Origin: Sphingomonas sp. URHD0057
GTDB lineage: Bacteria; Pseudomonadota; Alphaproteobacteria; Sphingomonadales; Sphingomonadaceae
Assembly: GCF_000620665.1 (NCBI RefSeq)
Contig: NZ_KK211162.1
Span: 452,858 to 516,857 of the forward strand
Length of the DNA stretch: 64,000 nt
Direction: 5' to 3'
Each line of letters begins with the position of its first letter. Positions within the stretch are counted from its first letter, which is position 1. Positions 18,407 to 26,097 of this stretch are shown here, in pieces. The translations under genes were made by a program, and so were the position numbers. Below the pieces are notes generated by a model that was not told the DNA's origin, did not search any database, and saw nothing but the letters and a program-made list of their open reading frames with translations.

Positions 18407-19990
18407 CTCGCCATCCGCTTCCGGCGAGCTGCCGTCCGGGGGAATCAGGCAACCCTGTTTCGGCGGCGCCGAGCGCAAGCTCGGTGCCTGAGCGGCGCCA
18501 TGGAATTCGAACACGATGTAATGCGCGGGCTCGTCGCCGGCATTGCGCATGCCGTGCAGCTCGCCCTTAGGATAATAGATCAACGATCCGGGCCCTGCGT
18601 CCCGGCCCAGGGTCCGCACCCGGCCGGACTGGATGAGGATCGCGACGTCATAGTCGTCGCGGTGCGCGGCATAGCTGCCGCCGACCTCGAGTCGCGAGGT
18701 GTGGCAGTGGAATTTGCCGAGCCAGCGGGTCGGCGCCCCGAACAGGTTGCGCACGACAAACGGCCGCGAGCCGTTCGCTTCGGCCGGGGCAGGGCTGCGG
18801 AACACGCCCGAGCGAAGGCGCGCTCCGCCGACCGCGGGCGTGCGGCCGTGCCAGCGGAACATCATGTAGGTCACCGGCGCATTCGAAGGGTTGCGAATCG
18901 AGTGATGCTGAAAGGCGCGGTAATAAGCAAAGTCCCCTGCCTTCACCCGGATCGGCCGCGCGCCTTCGTGGCTTGGCTTGTCGGCGACCAGCAGATCCGC
19001 CTCGCCGTCGAGGACCATCAGCAATTCCTCCTCCGGATGGGCGTGGGGCGGATGGGGCCAATAACCCGGGCTCAGCACCGCCGCATGGCATGTCATGCTT
19101 TCGAGGACGGGCGTGGAGCCGGAAAAGAACGGATAGTGCTGCCACCCTCCTTCCACATTCTCGGCGAGCGGCAGGCCGATCGCGTGAATCAGCGACGGTA
19201 GCGCGGGCAGCGGCTTGGCCGCCGGCGGCATCGGCGGCGGCACCAGCCAGTTGGTCGCCGGCGGCGCATTGCCCTGGACGAGGATCGCCGGTGCAAGCTG
19301 CGGTTCGGTTTCCGAGGGAATGCGAACGGGGCAGTCGGCCGCGGCGAAGTGCAGGATGAGCGCGAACCGCGCTTCGGATTCGAGGCGGTTGTGCGAGCCG
19401 TGCCACATGCGCCCATCGAACAATATGGCTTCGCCGTCGGCGACCGCGGGCTCGACCATCCGCGCCTCGGGATTTTCGCTTTGTGCCCACCCGAGCACCG
19501 TCTCGGTCGAGCTGTCCTCCCTCGAAACGCCGGTGTCGGCCTGGAACTGGCTGAGCGTGCGGCGGCAGAGATGCGATCCGGCGATCATCCGGATGCCCGA
19601 GTTGGCGGTAGTGTTGTGAAGCCCGATCCAGGCGGTGACGAACCGACCGTCGGGAGCTTCGGTCTCCTCGTCGACGTGCCACGTGTGAATGTGTCCGGGG
19701 TTACGGAAGATGAGCTTGGTGCCCCACAGGATGATGTCGTCGCCCAGCAGCGGGGTCAGGAGCTCGATCAGCTGCTGATTCGAGCCGAGCTGGTAGAGCA
19801 GCCAGTCGGTGACCGCGCCGCCTTTCTTCCACACCGCCGGAGCAGGGCGGTCGGGGCCCGTGAGATGCGCGACCACCGCGCGGCACTGCCGCTCGTCGAG
19901 CAGGCGGATCGGGCCGAGGAAGCCGTCGCGGGCGAACGAATTCCCGGCGGGCGCCAGTGCTGGGCTTCGGTCTTCGGTCAAGTCCAGCAT
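18395..19990 (-). CDS. Phytanoyl-CoA dioxygenase domain fused to cupin domains
   Basis: 531 residues. N-terminal half is a PhyH-type Fe(II)/2-oxoglutarate oxygenase: metal ligands His105 and Asp107 in HTWHVDEET, the NSGIRMIAGSH loop (130-140) and the distal His197 in RMWHGSHN. After a Pro-rich linker (about 235-255) come two cupin-like beta barrels: one with WPHPPHAHPEEELLMVLDGE (metal-binding His/Glu set) and one with KFHCHTSRLEVGG, DVAILIQSGRV and YYPKGELHGMRN. The fusion suggests a small-molecule hydroxylase with a sensing or second catalytic barrel; the substrate is unknown. No signal peptide. Confidence 0.8.
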   Translation of the reverse strand: MLDLTEDRSPALAPAGNSFARDGFLGPIRLLDERQCRAVVAHLTGPDRPAPAVWKKGGAVTDWLLYQLGSNQQLIELLTPLLGDDIILWGTKLIFRNPGHIHTWHVDEETEAPDGRFVTAWIGLHNTTANSGIRMIAGSHLCRRTLSQFQADTGVSREDSSTETVLGWAQSENPEARMVEPAVADGEAILFDGRMWHGSHNRLESEARFALILHFAAADCPVRIPSETEPQLAPAILVQGNAPPATNWLVPPPMPPAAKPLPALPSLIHAIGLPLAENVEGGWQHYPFFSGSTPVLESMTCHAAVLSPGYWPHPPHAHPEEELLMVLDGEADLLVADKPSHEGARPIRVKAGDFAYYRAFQHHSIRNPSNAPVTYMMFRWHGRTPAVGGARLRSGVFRSPAPAEANGSRPFVVRNLFGAPTRWLGKFHCHTSRLEVGGSYAAHRDDYDVAILIQSGRVRTLGRDAGPGSLIYYPKGELHGMRNAGDEPAHYIVFEFHGAAQAPSLRSAPPKQGCLIPPDGSSPEADGELVA

Positions 19991-20179
19991 GCCCCGCCTT
20001 CGTTCCTAAGGTGCTGCGATTAAACTCGATACGGCGCGTCGTGTCACGCATCGATCGCGGGTTTGGTCCCGCCGTCCTGCCTTGGCGTTAACCACGACAA
20101 TCCTGCATTTCGTCAACATTTGCGTAAGAATATCGAACGCGGCGTGGGTCCGGTGGCTTGAAAAAGGGGAGCACCGTCC

Positions 20180-20386
20180 ATGAGGGTATTTGGGACGAAG
20201 CCGATTGAACCGACCGATGAAGACCGGGCGGCCGCGGCGCGCTTGAGCGCCGTTGCAGCCCGCTTCAAGGCCGAGCCCGTGGCCGACTTCACCGACGTGG
20301 AGCCGGACCCGTTCGAGGCGCCCGAAGCGCTCGATGAGCCGGACGGTGAATCGGATGCGGCGGACGAGCCGGACGGCGACGAGTGA
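20180..20386 (+). CDS. Small acidic protein of unknown function
   Basis: 68 residues from an ATG after AGGGGAG. The first 35 residues could form a helix (EDRAAAARLSAVAARFK); the rest is a run of Asp, Glu and Pro (PDPFEAPEALDEPDGE...) and is probably disordered. No family recognised. The stop overlaps the GTG of the next small ORF by four bases (GTGA at 20383-20386), supporting both as real and coupled genes. Confidence 0.55.
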   Translation: MRVFGTKPIEPTDEDRAAAARLSAVAARFKAEPVADFTDVEPDPFEAPEALDEPDGESDAADEPDGDE

Positions 20387-20547
20387 CCCGGCTCGCGTTG
20401 GCCGCGCTGGCGTTGGCCGCGGGCGGATGCGGCGCCAAACCCGAGCTTGCCTTCAACAATTCGATCACAGTCAAGCTCCCACCCGCGAAACCCGCTCTTT
20501 CGGCCCCCGGTTTCGCGTTCCAGCGCCTGCCGAAGGCGCACGGATAG
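20383..20547 (+). CDS. Small putative lipoprotein
   Basis: 54 residues from a GTG that overlaps the previous stop. The start MTRLALAALALAAGGCG is a short signal with an AGGC lipobox-like end, so the mature chain would begin at Cys16 and be lipid-anchored. The remainder is Pro/Ala-rich with a SITVKLPPAKPAL stretch. Lipobox is imperfect (Ala instead of Leu at -3), hence moderate confidence. Function unknown. Confidence 0.5.
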   Translation: MTRLALAALALAAGGCGAKPELAFNNSITVKLPPAKPALSAPGFAFQRLPKAHG

Positions 20548-20664
20548 CCCGCGACCATCTTCTCCCGGCTACCTGCTCGACATGCATTCACGCCGGGCAG
20601 TGAGTATCTCGCTTTGACACTGCCCCCGAACCATGACTAACTTTCGGTAACGGGGGAGAACGCG

Positions 20665-20832
20665 ATGAAAGCGTTCGTCGTCTTTGCGGTTGCGGTTTGG
20701 CTGGTCTGCGGACTCACCGGCGCGTGGATACTCGACAAGCTCGACAGCGAGCATTGGAGTTATATCGTCCGCGGCCCGCTGACCCTGGTTCAAGCCATCA
20801 ACGAAAGACCCGTTCCATACACGGGTCCGTAA
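20665..20832 (+). CDS. Small single-pass membrane protein
   Basis: 55 residues from an ATG behind GGGGGAGA. Residues 3-23 are one hydrophobic helix (AFVVFAVAVWLVCGLTGAW), followed by a soluble tail with WSYIVRGPLTLVQAINE. The tail between helix and C-terminus is the kind of segment seen in small membrane proteins that sit beside a larger partner; no partner gene is adjacent. Function unknown. Confidence 0.6.
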   Translation: MKAFVVFAVAVWLVCGLTGAWILDKLDSEHWSYIVRGPLTLVQAINERPVPYTGP

Positions 20833-20929
20833 CGGCGCACGTCGCGTGCGGACCGGACTCGACCTGTGGGCAACTGCTGTTAAATTCCCATTCAACGACT
20901 CGGCAGTCGACGCTTCGGGGAGGGGGCGA

Positions 20930-21145
20930 ATGGAATCCGATCTGCGCTTTTTTCGTCGGCGGGCGAATGAGGAAATGGCCGCTGCGCAGCGCGCGGTGAC
21001 CGAAGCGGCGAGGGCGCGCCGCCTGGTCCTGGCCGATGCGTTCCTCCAGCGGCTGAAAGCCGTCGAGGCGTGCGTGGTGTCGAGCCAGCTCGATGCCTCG
21101 CTCGTGGCCGAGCGGCCGGTATTCCCGTGGGCCGCCGCCGAATAG
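20930..21145 (+). CDS. Small two-helix protein of unknown function
   Basis: 71 residues from an ATG preceded by GGGGAGGGGG. It begins LRFFRRRANEEMAAAQRAV and continues with ARRLVLADAFLQRLKAVEAC, an Ala/Arg-rich helical hairpin. The pattern (aromatic pair, x2-3, R-A, E-E, later L-A-x2-[FY]) recurs in the products at 21196, 21479 and 25480, so these look like members of one small family. Function unknown; no membrane segment. Confidence 0.6.
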   Translation: MESDLRFFRRRANEEMAAAQRAVTEAARARRLVLADAFLQRLKAVEACVVSSQLDASLVAERPVFPWAAAE

Positions 21146-21195
21146 CAGCGCCAGCTTTTGTCGGGTAGCCGACAAATCCTAACAATTTCAATAAC

Positions 21196-21435
21196 ATGAG
21201 TGACGATCCGCAACTGGAACGGCCCGCCGGCGGTTCTCGCTCAATGCCCATCGACCTGGCCTATTTGCTGTCGCGAGCAATCGAAGAAGAGGCGCGCGCC
21301 GCGAGCGCAGACGACGAAGCCGCCAAGGATGCCCATCGGCGGCTCGCCGAATATTACCGCAAGTGCGCGGAGGGGCGCGGGCCGCCGCCGCTCCCGGACC
21401 GCTCGTCGCCGTCCGGCCGGCTGACGATTTTCTAG
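21196..21435 (+). CDS. Small two-helix protein of unknown function (paralogue of 21479-21661)
   Basis: 79 residues. After an N-terminal tail it reads MPIDLAYLLSRAIEEEARA and AHRRLAEYYRKCAEG, closely matching the convergent gene's MPTDLSYFLVRASEERTAA and AHLELAERYEERV. Thus two paralogues face each other with 43 bp between their stops. The true start may be the internal Met at 21244 (MPIDL), which would align with the paralogue. Likely cytoplasmic, function unknown. Confidence 0.6.
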   Translation: MSDDPQLERPAGGSRSMPIDLAYLLSRAIEEEARAASADDEAAKDAHRRLAEYYRKCAEGRGPPPLPDRSSPSGRLTIF

Positions 21436-21478
21436 ACCGGCAGGCCGCGATCGCGGTTCTCCCGTCGGGAAGCGCGGA

Positions 21479-21661
21479 CTAGCCGTTACGCCGCGAGGGG
21501 AAAAACAGCGGCTCTTCGCGGGTCACGATTTCGCGCACGCGCTCCTCGTAGCGCTCCGCCAGCTCGAGATGAGCGTGCCGGACCCGCGGATCCGGCTGCC
21601 GCAACGCCGCAGTCCGCTCTTCCGACGCGCGGACGAGGAAATAGCTGAGGTCTGTAGGCAT
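21479..21661 (-). CDS. Small two-helix protein of unknown function (paralogue of 21196-21435)
   Basis: 60 residues from the ATG at 21659-21661, with GGGGGCGG just upstream; the frame also opens at a GTG at 21697 but the ATG aligns with the paralogue. Helix one carries LSYFLVRASEER, helix two AHLELAERYEERVREI. The C-terminus is PLFFPSRRNG. Function unknown. Confidence 0.6.
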   Translation of the reverse strand: MPTDLSYFLVRASEERTAALRQPDPRVRHAHLELAERYEERVREIVTREEPLFFPSRRNG

Positions 21662-21808
21662 GCTCGCCGCCCCCAAAATCGCTGGTGTCTTTATCACCGG
21701 ATCAACAGGGATTGAATCACCTGCGTTAATTGACGGTCGTGCCCATTAATTTGGGGCGGGATGACGTTCGGTCGCCAAAGGATTAGGCTGTCCGCCGAGG
21801 GGGTGCGC

Positions 21809-22561
21809 ATGTTCAGGCTGCTGAAGCTCACCCCTCCGCACGGGTGGAACGCGGTGGGCTGGGAGCTGGGGATCGTCACGCTCGGCGTGCTGATTGCGCT
21901 TGGCGCGCAGCAGGTTGCCGAAGCGCTGCACGACCGCAGCATTGCCGCGGAGACGCGCGCCGACATCACCGATGAGCTCAACAGCGACTTGATGAGCATG
22001 GTGCTGCGGCAGGCGGCCGAGCCGTGCATCGACCGTCGCCTGAGCGACGTGCGGGGCATCGTCATTCAGTGGGAACGGACGGGGTCGTTCGTGACGCCGA
22101 GCTGGGTGTCGCAGTCGCCGGTCATCGAGATCGAGCTCAGCCGCTACGATGCGGCGCTGTCCGCTGGGCGGCTCGCGCTGCTGTCGGGCGATGAGCAGTA
22201 CCGGATGGGCGCGGTGGTGGGGCGGATCCGCAAATATGACGAGTGGCAGATGGCGGAGCGCGTGCCGTGGGGCAGGCTGCGGGCGCTGCAGTTCGGAGCC
22301 GATGCGCTGTCGGCGGGCGACCGCGCGGCGATCCGCAGCGCGCTCCAGGACGCCGCGACTTTCAACTATGAGGCCAAGCTCAACATCGCCCAGGCGCTGC
22401 CGATGGCGCGCCGATACGGGTTCAGGCCCGACGAGAAGGGCTTCCGCGAAATGGCGCCTCAGGTGTGGCCCGGCGGCAAGTTCACGCCGTCCATTTGCGC
22501 GGCCATCGATACCCCGCCCGCGGAAGCCAATAAGCGGGTGATCATCCCGCTCGCGCAGTAA
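21809..22561 (+). CDS. Membrane-anchored protein of unknown function
   Basis: About 250 residues from the ATG at 21809 (the frame opens at 21761). A short N-terminal segment is followed by one membrane helix (VGWELGIVTLGVLIALGAQQ, about residues 15-33). The C-terminal 210 residues are helical, with RADITDELNSDLMSM and an RYDAALSAGRLALLSGDEQYR segment. This layout (one TM then a helical soluble part) occurs in unnamed sphingomonad proteins. It has no obvious operon partner. Confidence 0.7.
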   Translation: MFRLLKLTPPHGWNAVGWELGIVTLGVLIALGAQQVAEALHDRSIAAETRADITDELNSDLMSMVLRQAAEPCIDRRLSDVRGIVIQWERTGSFVTPSWVSQSPVIEIELSRYDAALSAGRLALLSGDEQYRMGAVVGRIRKYDEWQMAERVPWGRLRALQFGADALSAGDRAAIRSALQDAATFNYEAKLNIAQALPMARRYGFRPDEKGFREMAPQVWPGGKFTPSICAAIDTPPAEANKRVIIPLAQ

Positions 22562-22742
22562 GTGGCCTAATCGCCGGTCTTGAAAGCCGGTAAACGGCCG
22601 CAATCGCCTCAAATCCGACACGGCTTGTCAAAGTTCATGAACCTTTTGCGTCCTGGGGGACGCTAACCGATGCTCGGTTGGCTCGCCGCCGGACCTGTAG
22701 CTGCGTTCCCAAAGAGGGGGGCAGACCAAGGAGCCCAAAATC

Positions 22743-23090
22743 ATGAAACGCTTTATCGCTTTTGCCGGAGCATCGGCCATGCTGTTCGCGCCTGCCGTGG
22801 CGTTCGGACAGGGCGCGCCCGGCAACGGCCAGAATAATGGCACCGGTTATTGGCATACGAATAGCGGCAACGCCGCCGGGCAGCCGGGCCAGGATTGCGA
22901 AGAGTTGATCCTGGAGGGCCTCGGCGCGGCCCCCGGCCATTCGGGCAGCGCGCCCGGCGGCGGCTCGCCGTTCACCGGCGAGGACAGCACGGCGGGCACG
23001 CATTACGCGGGCTCCCAGCCGCAGAATTCGCGCAATACGGCGTCGGTGTCGCAATATGACGTCGCCTGTGCGAACCAGACGCCGCTCTGA
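22743..23090 (+). CDS. Small secreted Gly/Asn-rich protein
   Basis: 115 residues from an ATG after AAGGAG. Signal peptide residues 1-22 (MKRFIAFAGASAMLFAPAVAFG, cleavage near FGQ). The mature chain is Gly/Asn/Ser-rich with two Cys (QDCEELI and VACANQT) that could form a disulfide bond. No family recognised. A strong hairpin terminator follows at 23105-23143. The 181 bp upstream of it (22562-22742) contains no gene I can see. Confidence 0.7.
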   Translation: MKRFIAFAGASAMLFAPAVAFGQGAPGNGQNNGTGYWHTNSGNAAGQPGQDCEELILEGLGAAPGHSGSAPGGGSPFTGEDSTAGTHYAGSQPQNSRNTASVSQYDVACANQTPL

Positions 23091-23104
23091 GGACGGTGAA
23101 AAAT

Positions 23105-23143
23105 AAGGCGGCCCGGTGGACAGAGTCCGCCGAGCCGCCTTTT
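23105..23143 (+). terminator. Rho-independent terminator
   Basis: AAGGCGGC (23105-23112) pairs with GCCGCCTT (23134-23141), and the interior CGGTGGAC / GTCCGCCG continues the stem around an AGA loop, followed by TT. It ends the 22743-23090 transcript. Confidence 0.85.
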
Positions 23144-23231
23144 AGGTGTCGCCTTCGACCCATCGCCCCTTGGGGAACGCGACGGCCGAAAGCTTAACAC
23201 AGATTGCAAATTAGTCGAGTCTTGAGTCACG

Positions 23232-23885
23232 TCACGAGCCGGCCGAGGCCGCGGCGAATACCGCATGCTGGTCAGCGAAGGCGCGCCTGAAGGCGGGGCG
23301 CGCTTCGCCGCGGGCGACGAAAGCGGCGAGGTTGGGATACTCGCCGAGGAAGTTCGCCCCGGCCGGCCGGCGGAGCACGTTGACCGTCAGCAAGTCGCCG
23401 GCGCTGAACCCGCCGTCGAGCCAGTCGGCATCGCCGAGCCGGGCCGAGAGCTGGACGAGACGGTCGCGGACGCGGCCGTCGAGCAGCGGCAGGCGCTCGG
23501 CGAACCACGGCCTGTCCTTCTCGAGCAGGATGAAACCTTCGCGCTCGACGATCGGCGCCTGCACGGTCGTCAGCGCGGCGAACATCCAGGCAATCGCGCG
23601 CGCCCGGGCGTCGGCGTCGGCGGGCAGGAGGCCGGCGTGGCGCTCGGCAATATGGAGCACGATCGCGCCCGATTCGAACAAGGCGAGATCGCTTTCCTCG
23701 TAGGTCGGGATCTGCCCGAACGGATGGATGGAGAGATGCGCCGGTTGCTTCATCTCGGCGAACGAGACGAGGCGGACGTCGTACGGTTGGCCGACCTCTT
23801 CGAGCGCCCAGCGCACCGCCATGTCCCGGGCGAGCCCGCGGCCGCGATCGGGCGAGCTTTCGAACGCGGTGATGGTCGGGGTCAT
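23232..23885 (-). CDS. Glutathione S-transferase family protein
   Basis: 217 residues. N-terminal thioredoxin-like domain with TITAFESSPDRGRG and VRWALEEVGQPYDVRLVSF, the FGQIPTYEESDLALFESGAIVLHIAE segment (cis-Pro loop and ES glutathione contact), then the all-helical C-terminal domain with FSAGDLLTVNVLRR. Likely cytosolic conjugation or detoxification; substrate unknown. Its ATG (23883-23885) overlaps the stop of the upstream gene in ATGA, so the two are coupled. Confidence 0.9.
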   Translation of the reverse strand: MTPTITAFESSPDRGRGLARDMAVRWALEEVGQPYDVRLVSFAEMKQPAHLSIHPFGQIPTYEESDLALFESGAIVLHIAERHAGLLPADADARARAIAWMFAALTTVQAPIVEREGFILLEKDRPWFAERLPLLDGRVRDRLVQLSARLGDADWLDGGFSAGDLLTVNVLRRPAGANFLGEYPNLAAFVARGEARPAFRRAFADQHAVFAAASAGS

Positions 23886-24550
23886 TGGTCGTCCTCTCCA
23901 AGCATGACATCGGCGAGGCTGTAGCAGTGGCTTGCCTGATAGGCATTGCGGCCGCGGTTCATGTGGGTGAGGTTGAAGCGGCGGATGGCGCGGAGCGCGT
24001 GGGGGGCGGCGAGGAATGTGCGGATCGAGGCGGCGCCGCGGACTTTCGCGCCGAAAGTGTCGGCTTTCCAGTGGAAGTGGCCGACGTCTTCGGGTCTCGC
24101 CACGCAATGCTCGAGCAAGGCCTGGTCGAGATGATCGGGCTCGGGCGACCCGTCGGTGGTGAAATCGGAGAGATGGAGGATGATGCGGGCGCGGAGATCA
24201 TCCGCCTCGGCGTGCAAGGCGAACAGTTCCATCCAGCCTGCATTGACCCTGACCAGCGGCTTGTCGGGGCTCGTCGGCAGGCAGGAGACCGACCAGTAAC
24301 GGCGCTCGGTCGTGCGCGGGATGGGGATGCAGGTTGCGCCGTAGATCTTGAGGATTTCGAGGACGTCCTGCGCCTGCGGCCGGCGCAGCAGCTTCTCGAG
24401 CCGCGCGGCGTATTTGAAGCGCTGTTCGAGCGATTGGGAGCGTTCGTCGGCGTCGGCCGGAGTTGCCTTGCCTTCCAGCCAATTGCGCTGCTGCTCCGGG
24501 TCGAGGAACTGGCGCAGGCCTTTTTTGATGCTGCGATCGACGCCGTGCAT
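23882..24550 (-). CDS. Conserved hypothetical protein
   Basis: 222 residues from the ATG at 24548-24550; a GTG at 24589 would add 13 residues. The product has a basic helical N-terminus (DRSIKKGLRQFLDPEQQRNWLEG), a central RRYWSVSCLPTSPDKPLVRVNAGWMELF beta region and a C-terminal FNLTHMNRGRNAYQASHCYSLADVML segment. I recognise no family. It precedes the GST gene with a 4-base overlap, so it may act on the same small-molecule process (inference). Confidence 0.65.
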   Translation of the reverse strand: MHGVDRSIKKGLRQFLDPEQQRNWLEGKATPADADERSQSLEQRFKYAARLEKLLRRPQAQDVLEILKIYGATCIPIPRTTERRYWSVSCLPTSPDKPLVRVNAGWMELFALHAEADDLRARIILHLSDFTTDGSPEPDHLDQALLEHCVARPEDVGHFHWKADTFGAKVRGAASIRTFLAAPHALRAIRRFNLTHMNRGRNAYQASHCYSLADVMLGEDDQ

Positions 24551-24612
24551 GGCGCGGGCGTAGCAAACCTTATTGGCGCTCGCACCCACGCCTTACCCGC
24601 TAGCTGGATGCA

Positions 24613-24987
24613 CTAGCCGGGAGGTTTCGCCTTGGCAGGCGCAGGATTTGCCAGCCGGCTAGCTTCGTCGTCGTCCGGTTGGAACGGATCAAGCAGGCTG
24701 GCGACGGCCTCGCGGACGCCCTCACGATAGCGGCTTCCGCGGTCGCCAGGTTCCTTGTCGTAGACCTTCAAATCGTCTCCTCGAAGCGCTTCCTCGCGAA
24801 TGATCGCCAGTGTGCGATCATCGCCGCCATAAATGTTCTGAATGAGCAGCCGAACAGCCCCCCGCAGGGCAGTGATTTCTGCCTGGAGATCTATAATGCG
24901 GTTGGCAGTCTCGTCGTCCACAACACTCAAATAGGAGCAAATCTTCAGCCTCGCTAGCCGCGGGGAATCGGTGAAACCTGCCGACAC
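24613..24987 (-). CDS. Hypothetical protein with coiled-coil-like N-terminus
   Basis: Up to 124 residues if the GTG at 24987 is used; the start is uncertain because no ATG begins the frame. The region VDDETANRIIDLQAEITALRGAVRLLIQ looks like a helical or coiled-coil segment, followed by a soluble charged part (VYDKEPGDRGSRYREGVREAVASLL) and a Pro/Ala/Lys tail. No family recognised. Confidence 0.45.
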   Translation of the reverse strand: MSAGFTDSPRLARLKICSYLSVVDDETANRIIDLQAEITALRGAVRLLIQNIYGGDDRTLAIIREEALRGDDLKVYDKEPGDRGSRYREGVREAVASLLDPFQPDDDEASRLANPAPAKAKPPG

Positions 24988-25010
24988 ACGAAACCAAGTC
25001 TGAGCAATCC

Positions 25011-25247
25011 TCAGTCGGCGGCGGGCCGATCGTAGATTGGCGACAGCTTGCGGGTGGGGACCGGGGTGTTGCGTTTGATGAAGGCCTCGGCCTCGCGCAT
25101 CGTGCCGAAGCCATGTTCGGTGGCGCCGCTCCCCTGGTGCGCGAGCACCGCGACGAACGGCAGCGCGGCGCCCGCGACATGCGTGACGCGGCCCGCGGTC
25201 GAACTCATGTGCCCGCCTTCATCTTTCCAGGTCTGCTCGGGCGTCAT
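25011..25247 (-). CDS. Small hypothetical protein
   Basis: 78 residues from an ATG at 25245-25247. It has a beta-rich middle (AGRVTHVAGAALPFVAVLAH) and a FGTMREAEAFIKRNTP helix that resembles the 'x-A-E-A-F-I' end of small DUF-type domains of about 70 residues. Function not recognised. Confidence 0.5.
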   Translation of the reverse strand: MTPEQTWKDEGGHMSSTAGRVTHVAGAALPFVAVLAHQGSGATEHGFGTMREAEAFIKRNTPVPTRKLSPIYDRPAAD

Positions 25248-25258
25248 CTCGATCTCTT

Positions 25259-25483
25259 CTACCAGAGCGGCTGGGCGGGGCGATGCCGCGCCCGCGCGCG
25301 CTCGATTCCGATGATCTTCCGCTTGAACTTGCGGCGGATCAGCTCGGCCCCGTCGACGCTGTTGCAGACGAGCCGGACGCCGCCCTCGGGAAGCGCTTCG
25401 ATCGCCGACACGCCGACCTTCGACGCGAGGCAGTGGGCGAGCGCTTCGCTCTCGCTCATGGCGAGTTGCATGGCCCTGCTCAT
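25259..25483 (-). CDS. Small basic hypothetical protein
   Basis: 74 residues. It reads SESEALAHCLASKVGVSAIEALPEGGVRLVCNSVDGAELIRRKFKRKII, a short alpha/beta layout ending in a basic tail (RKFKRKIIGIERARARHRP). No known family. Its start (25483) overlaps the stop of the 25480-25686 gene in an ATGA, so the two are coupled. Confidence 0.5.
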   Translation of the reverse strand: MSRAMQLAMSESEALAHCLASKVGVSAIEALPEGGVRLVCNSVDGAELIRRKFKRKIIGIERARARHRPAQPLW

Positions 25484-25686
25484 ACGCCGCACCCGGCCCG
25501 GCCCTGCTCGGCTTTGCGCGCCGCATCCTCGACCCGATAGGTCTGGGTCCGGCGCAGCCGGTCGGCCATGTCGTCCCAGGCGGACGCGGCGCTGAGGCAG
25601 CGGTCGCGGACGTTGGCCAGGCGGGTCTGTTCGGCTTCGGCACGGCACTGGGCCGCGCGTTCGGTATAAAACTCTAATGTCGACAT
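25480..25686 (-). CDS. Small two-helix protein of unknown function
   Basis: 68 residues from the ATG at 25684-25686. It begins STLEFYTERAAQCRAEAEQTRLANVRDRCL, then AASAWDDMADRLRR. The first helix follows the aromatic-x2-R-A-x-E pattern also seen in the products at 20930, 21196 and 21479, so it is likely a fourth member of that small family. Coupled to the downstream small gene by ATGA. Confidence 0.6.
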   Translation of the reverse strand: MSTLEFYTERAAQCRAEAEQTRLANVRDRCLSAASAWDDMADRLRRTQTYRVEDAARKAEQGRAGCGV

Positions 25687-25750
25687 GGCGCGCGATCCTT
25701 CTGAGGGCAGGGCCCGGTCCGCGATGGTCGCGGAGCGGGAATGACTGCGA

Positions 25751-25957
25751 TCAGGCGCTCTGCAGGTTGACCGCGCTGGAGCGGCCCTGCTTGTCCGTTT
25801 CGATTTCGTAGGTCACGCGCTGCTCGCGGTCGAGCGTGCGCATCCCCGAAGCTTCGACGGCGCTGATGTGAACGAACGCATCGGTGCTTCCGTCCTCGGG
25901 CTGAATGAAGCCGTAGCCCTTGTCGATGTTGAAGAACTTCACGGTTCCGGTGATCAT
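25751..25957 (-). CDS. Cold-shock-domain protein (CspA family)
   Basis: 68 residues, ATG at 25955-25957. The single cold-shock OB fold is complete: TGTVKFFNIDKGYGFIQPEDG contains RNP1 (KGYGFI), followed by DAFVHISAVEASG (RNP2, FVHI). It binds single-stranded RNA and DNA and acts as an RNA chaperone. About 140 bases upstream contain no gene and may hold a long 5' leader, as common in this family, but I cannot show a thermosensor. Confidence 0.93.
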   Translation of the reverse strand: MITGTVKFFNIDKGYGFIQPEDGSTDAFVHISAVEASGMRTLDREQRVTYEIETDKQGRSSAVNLQSA

Positions 25958-26097
25958 ATTGATATTTCCTTCTGTGGCGGACCGCCAATCGGCCCCCATG
26001 GCTATGAGAGGCGAGAGAAGGAAAAGGAGCCGCAAAGCACCGCAGACCGACTGATGCGACTGGTAGCAATTCCTACATAGGCGTTTGCGGCGGAAAA

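Noticed and set aside
21445..21456. CCGCGATCGCGG palindrome between the convergent small genes as a terminator
   Set aside because: The palindrome is short and followed by no T-run, so it is not a convincing terminator.
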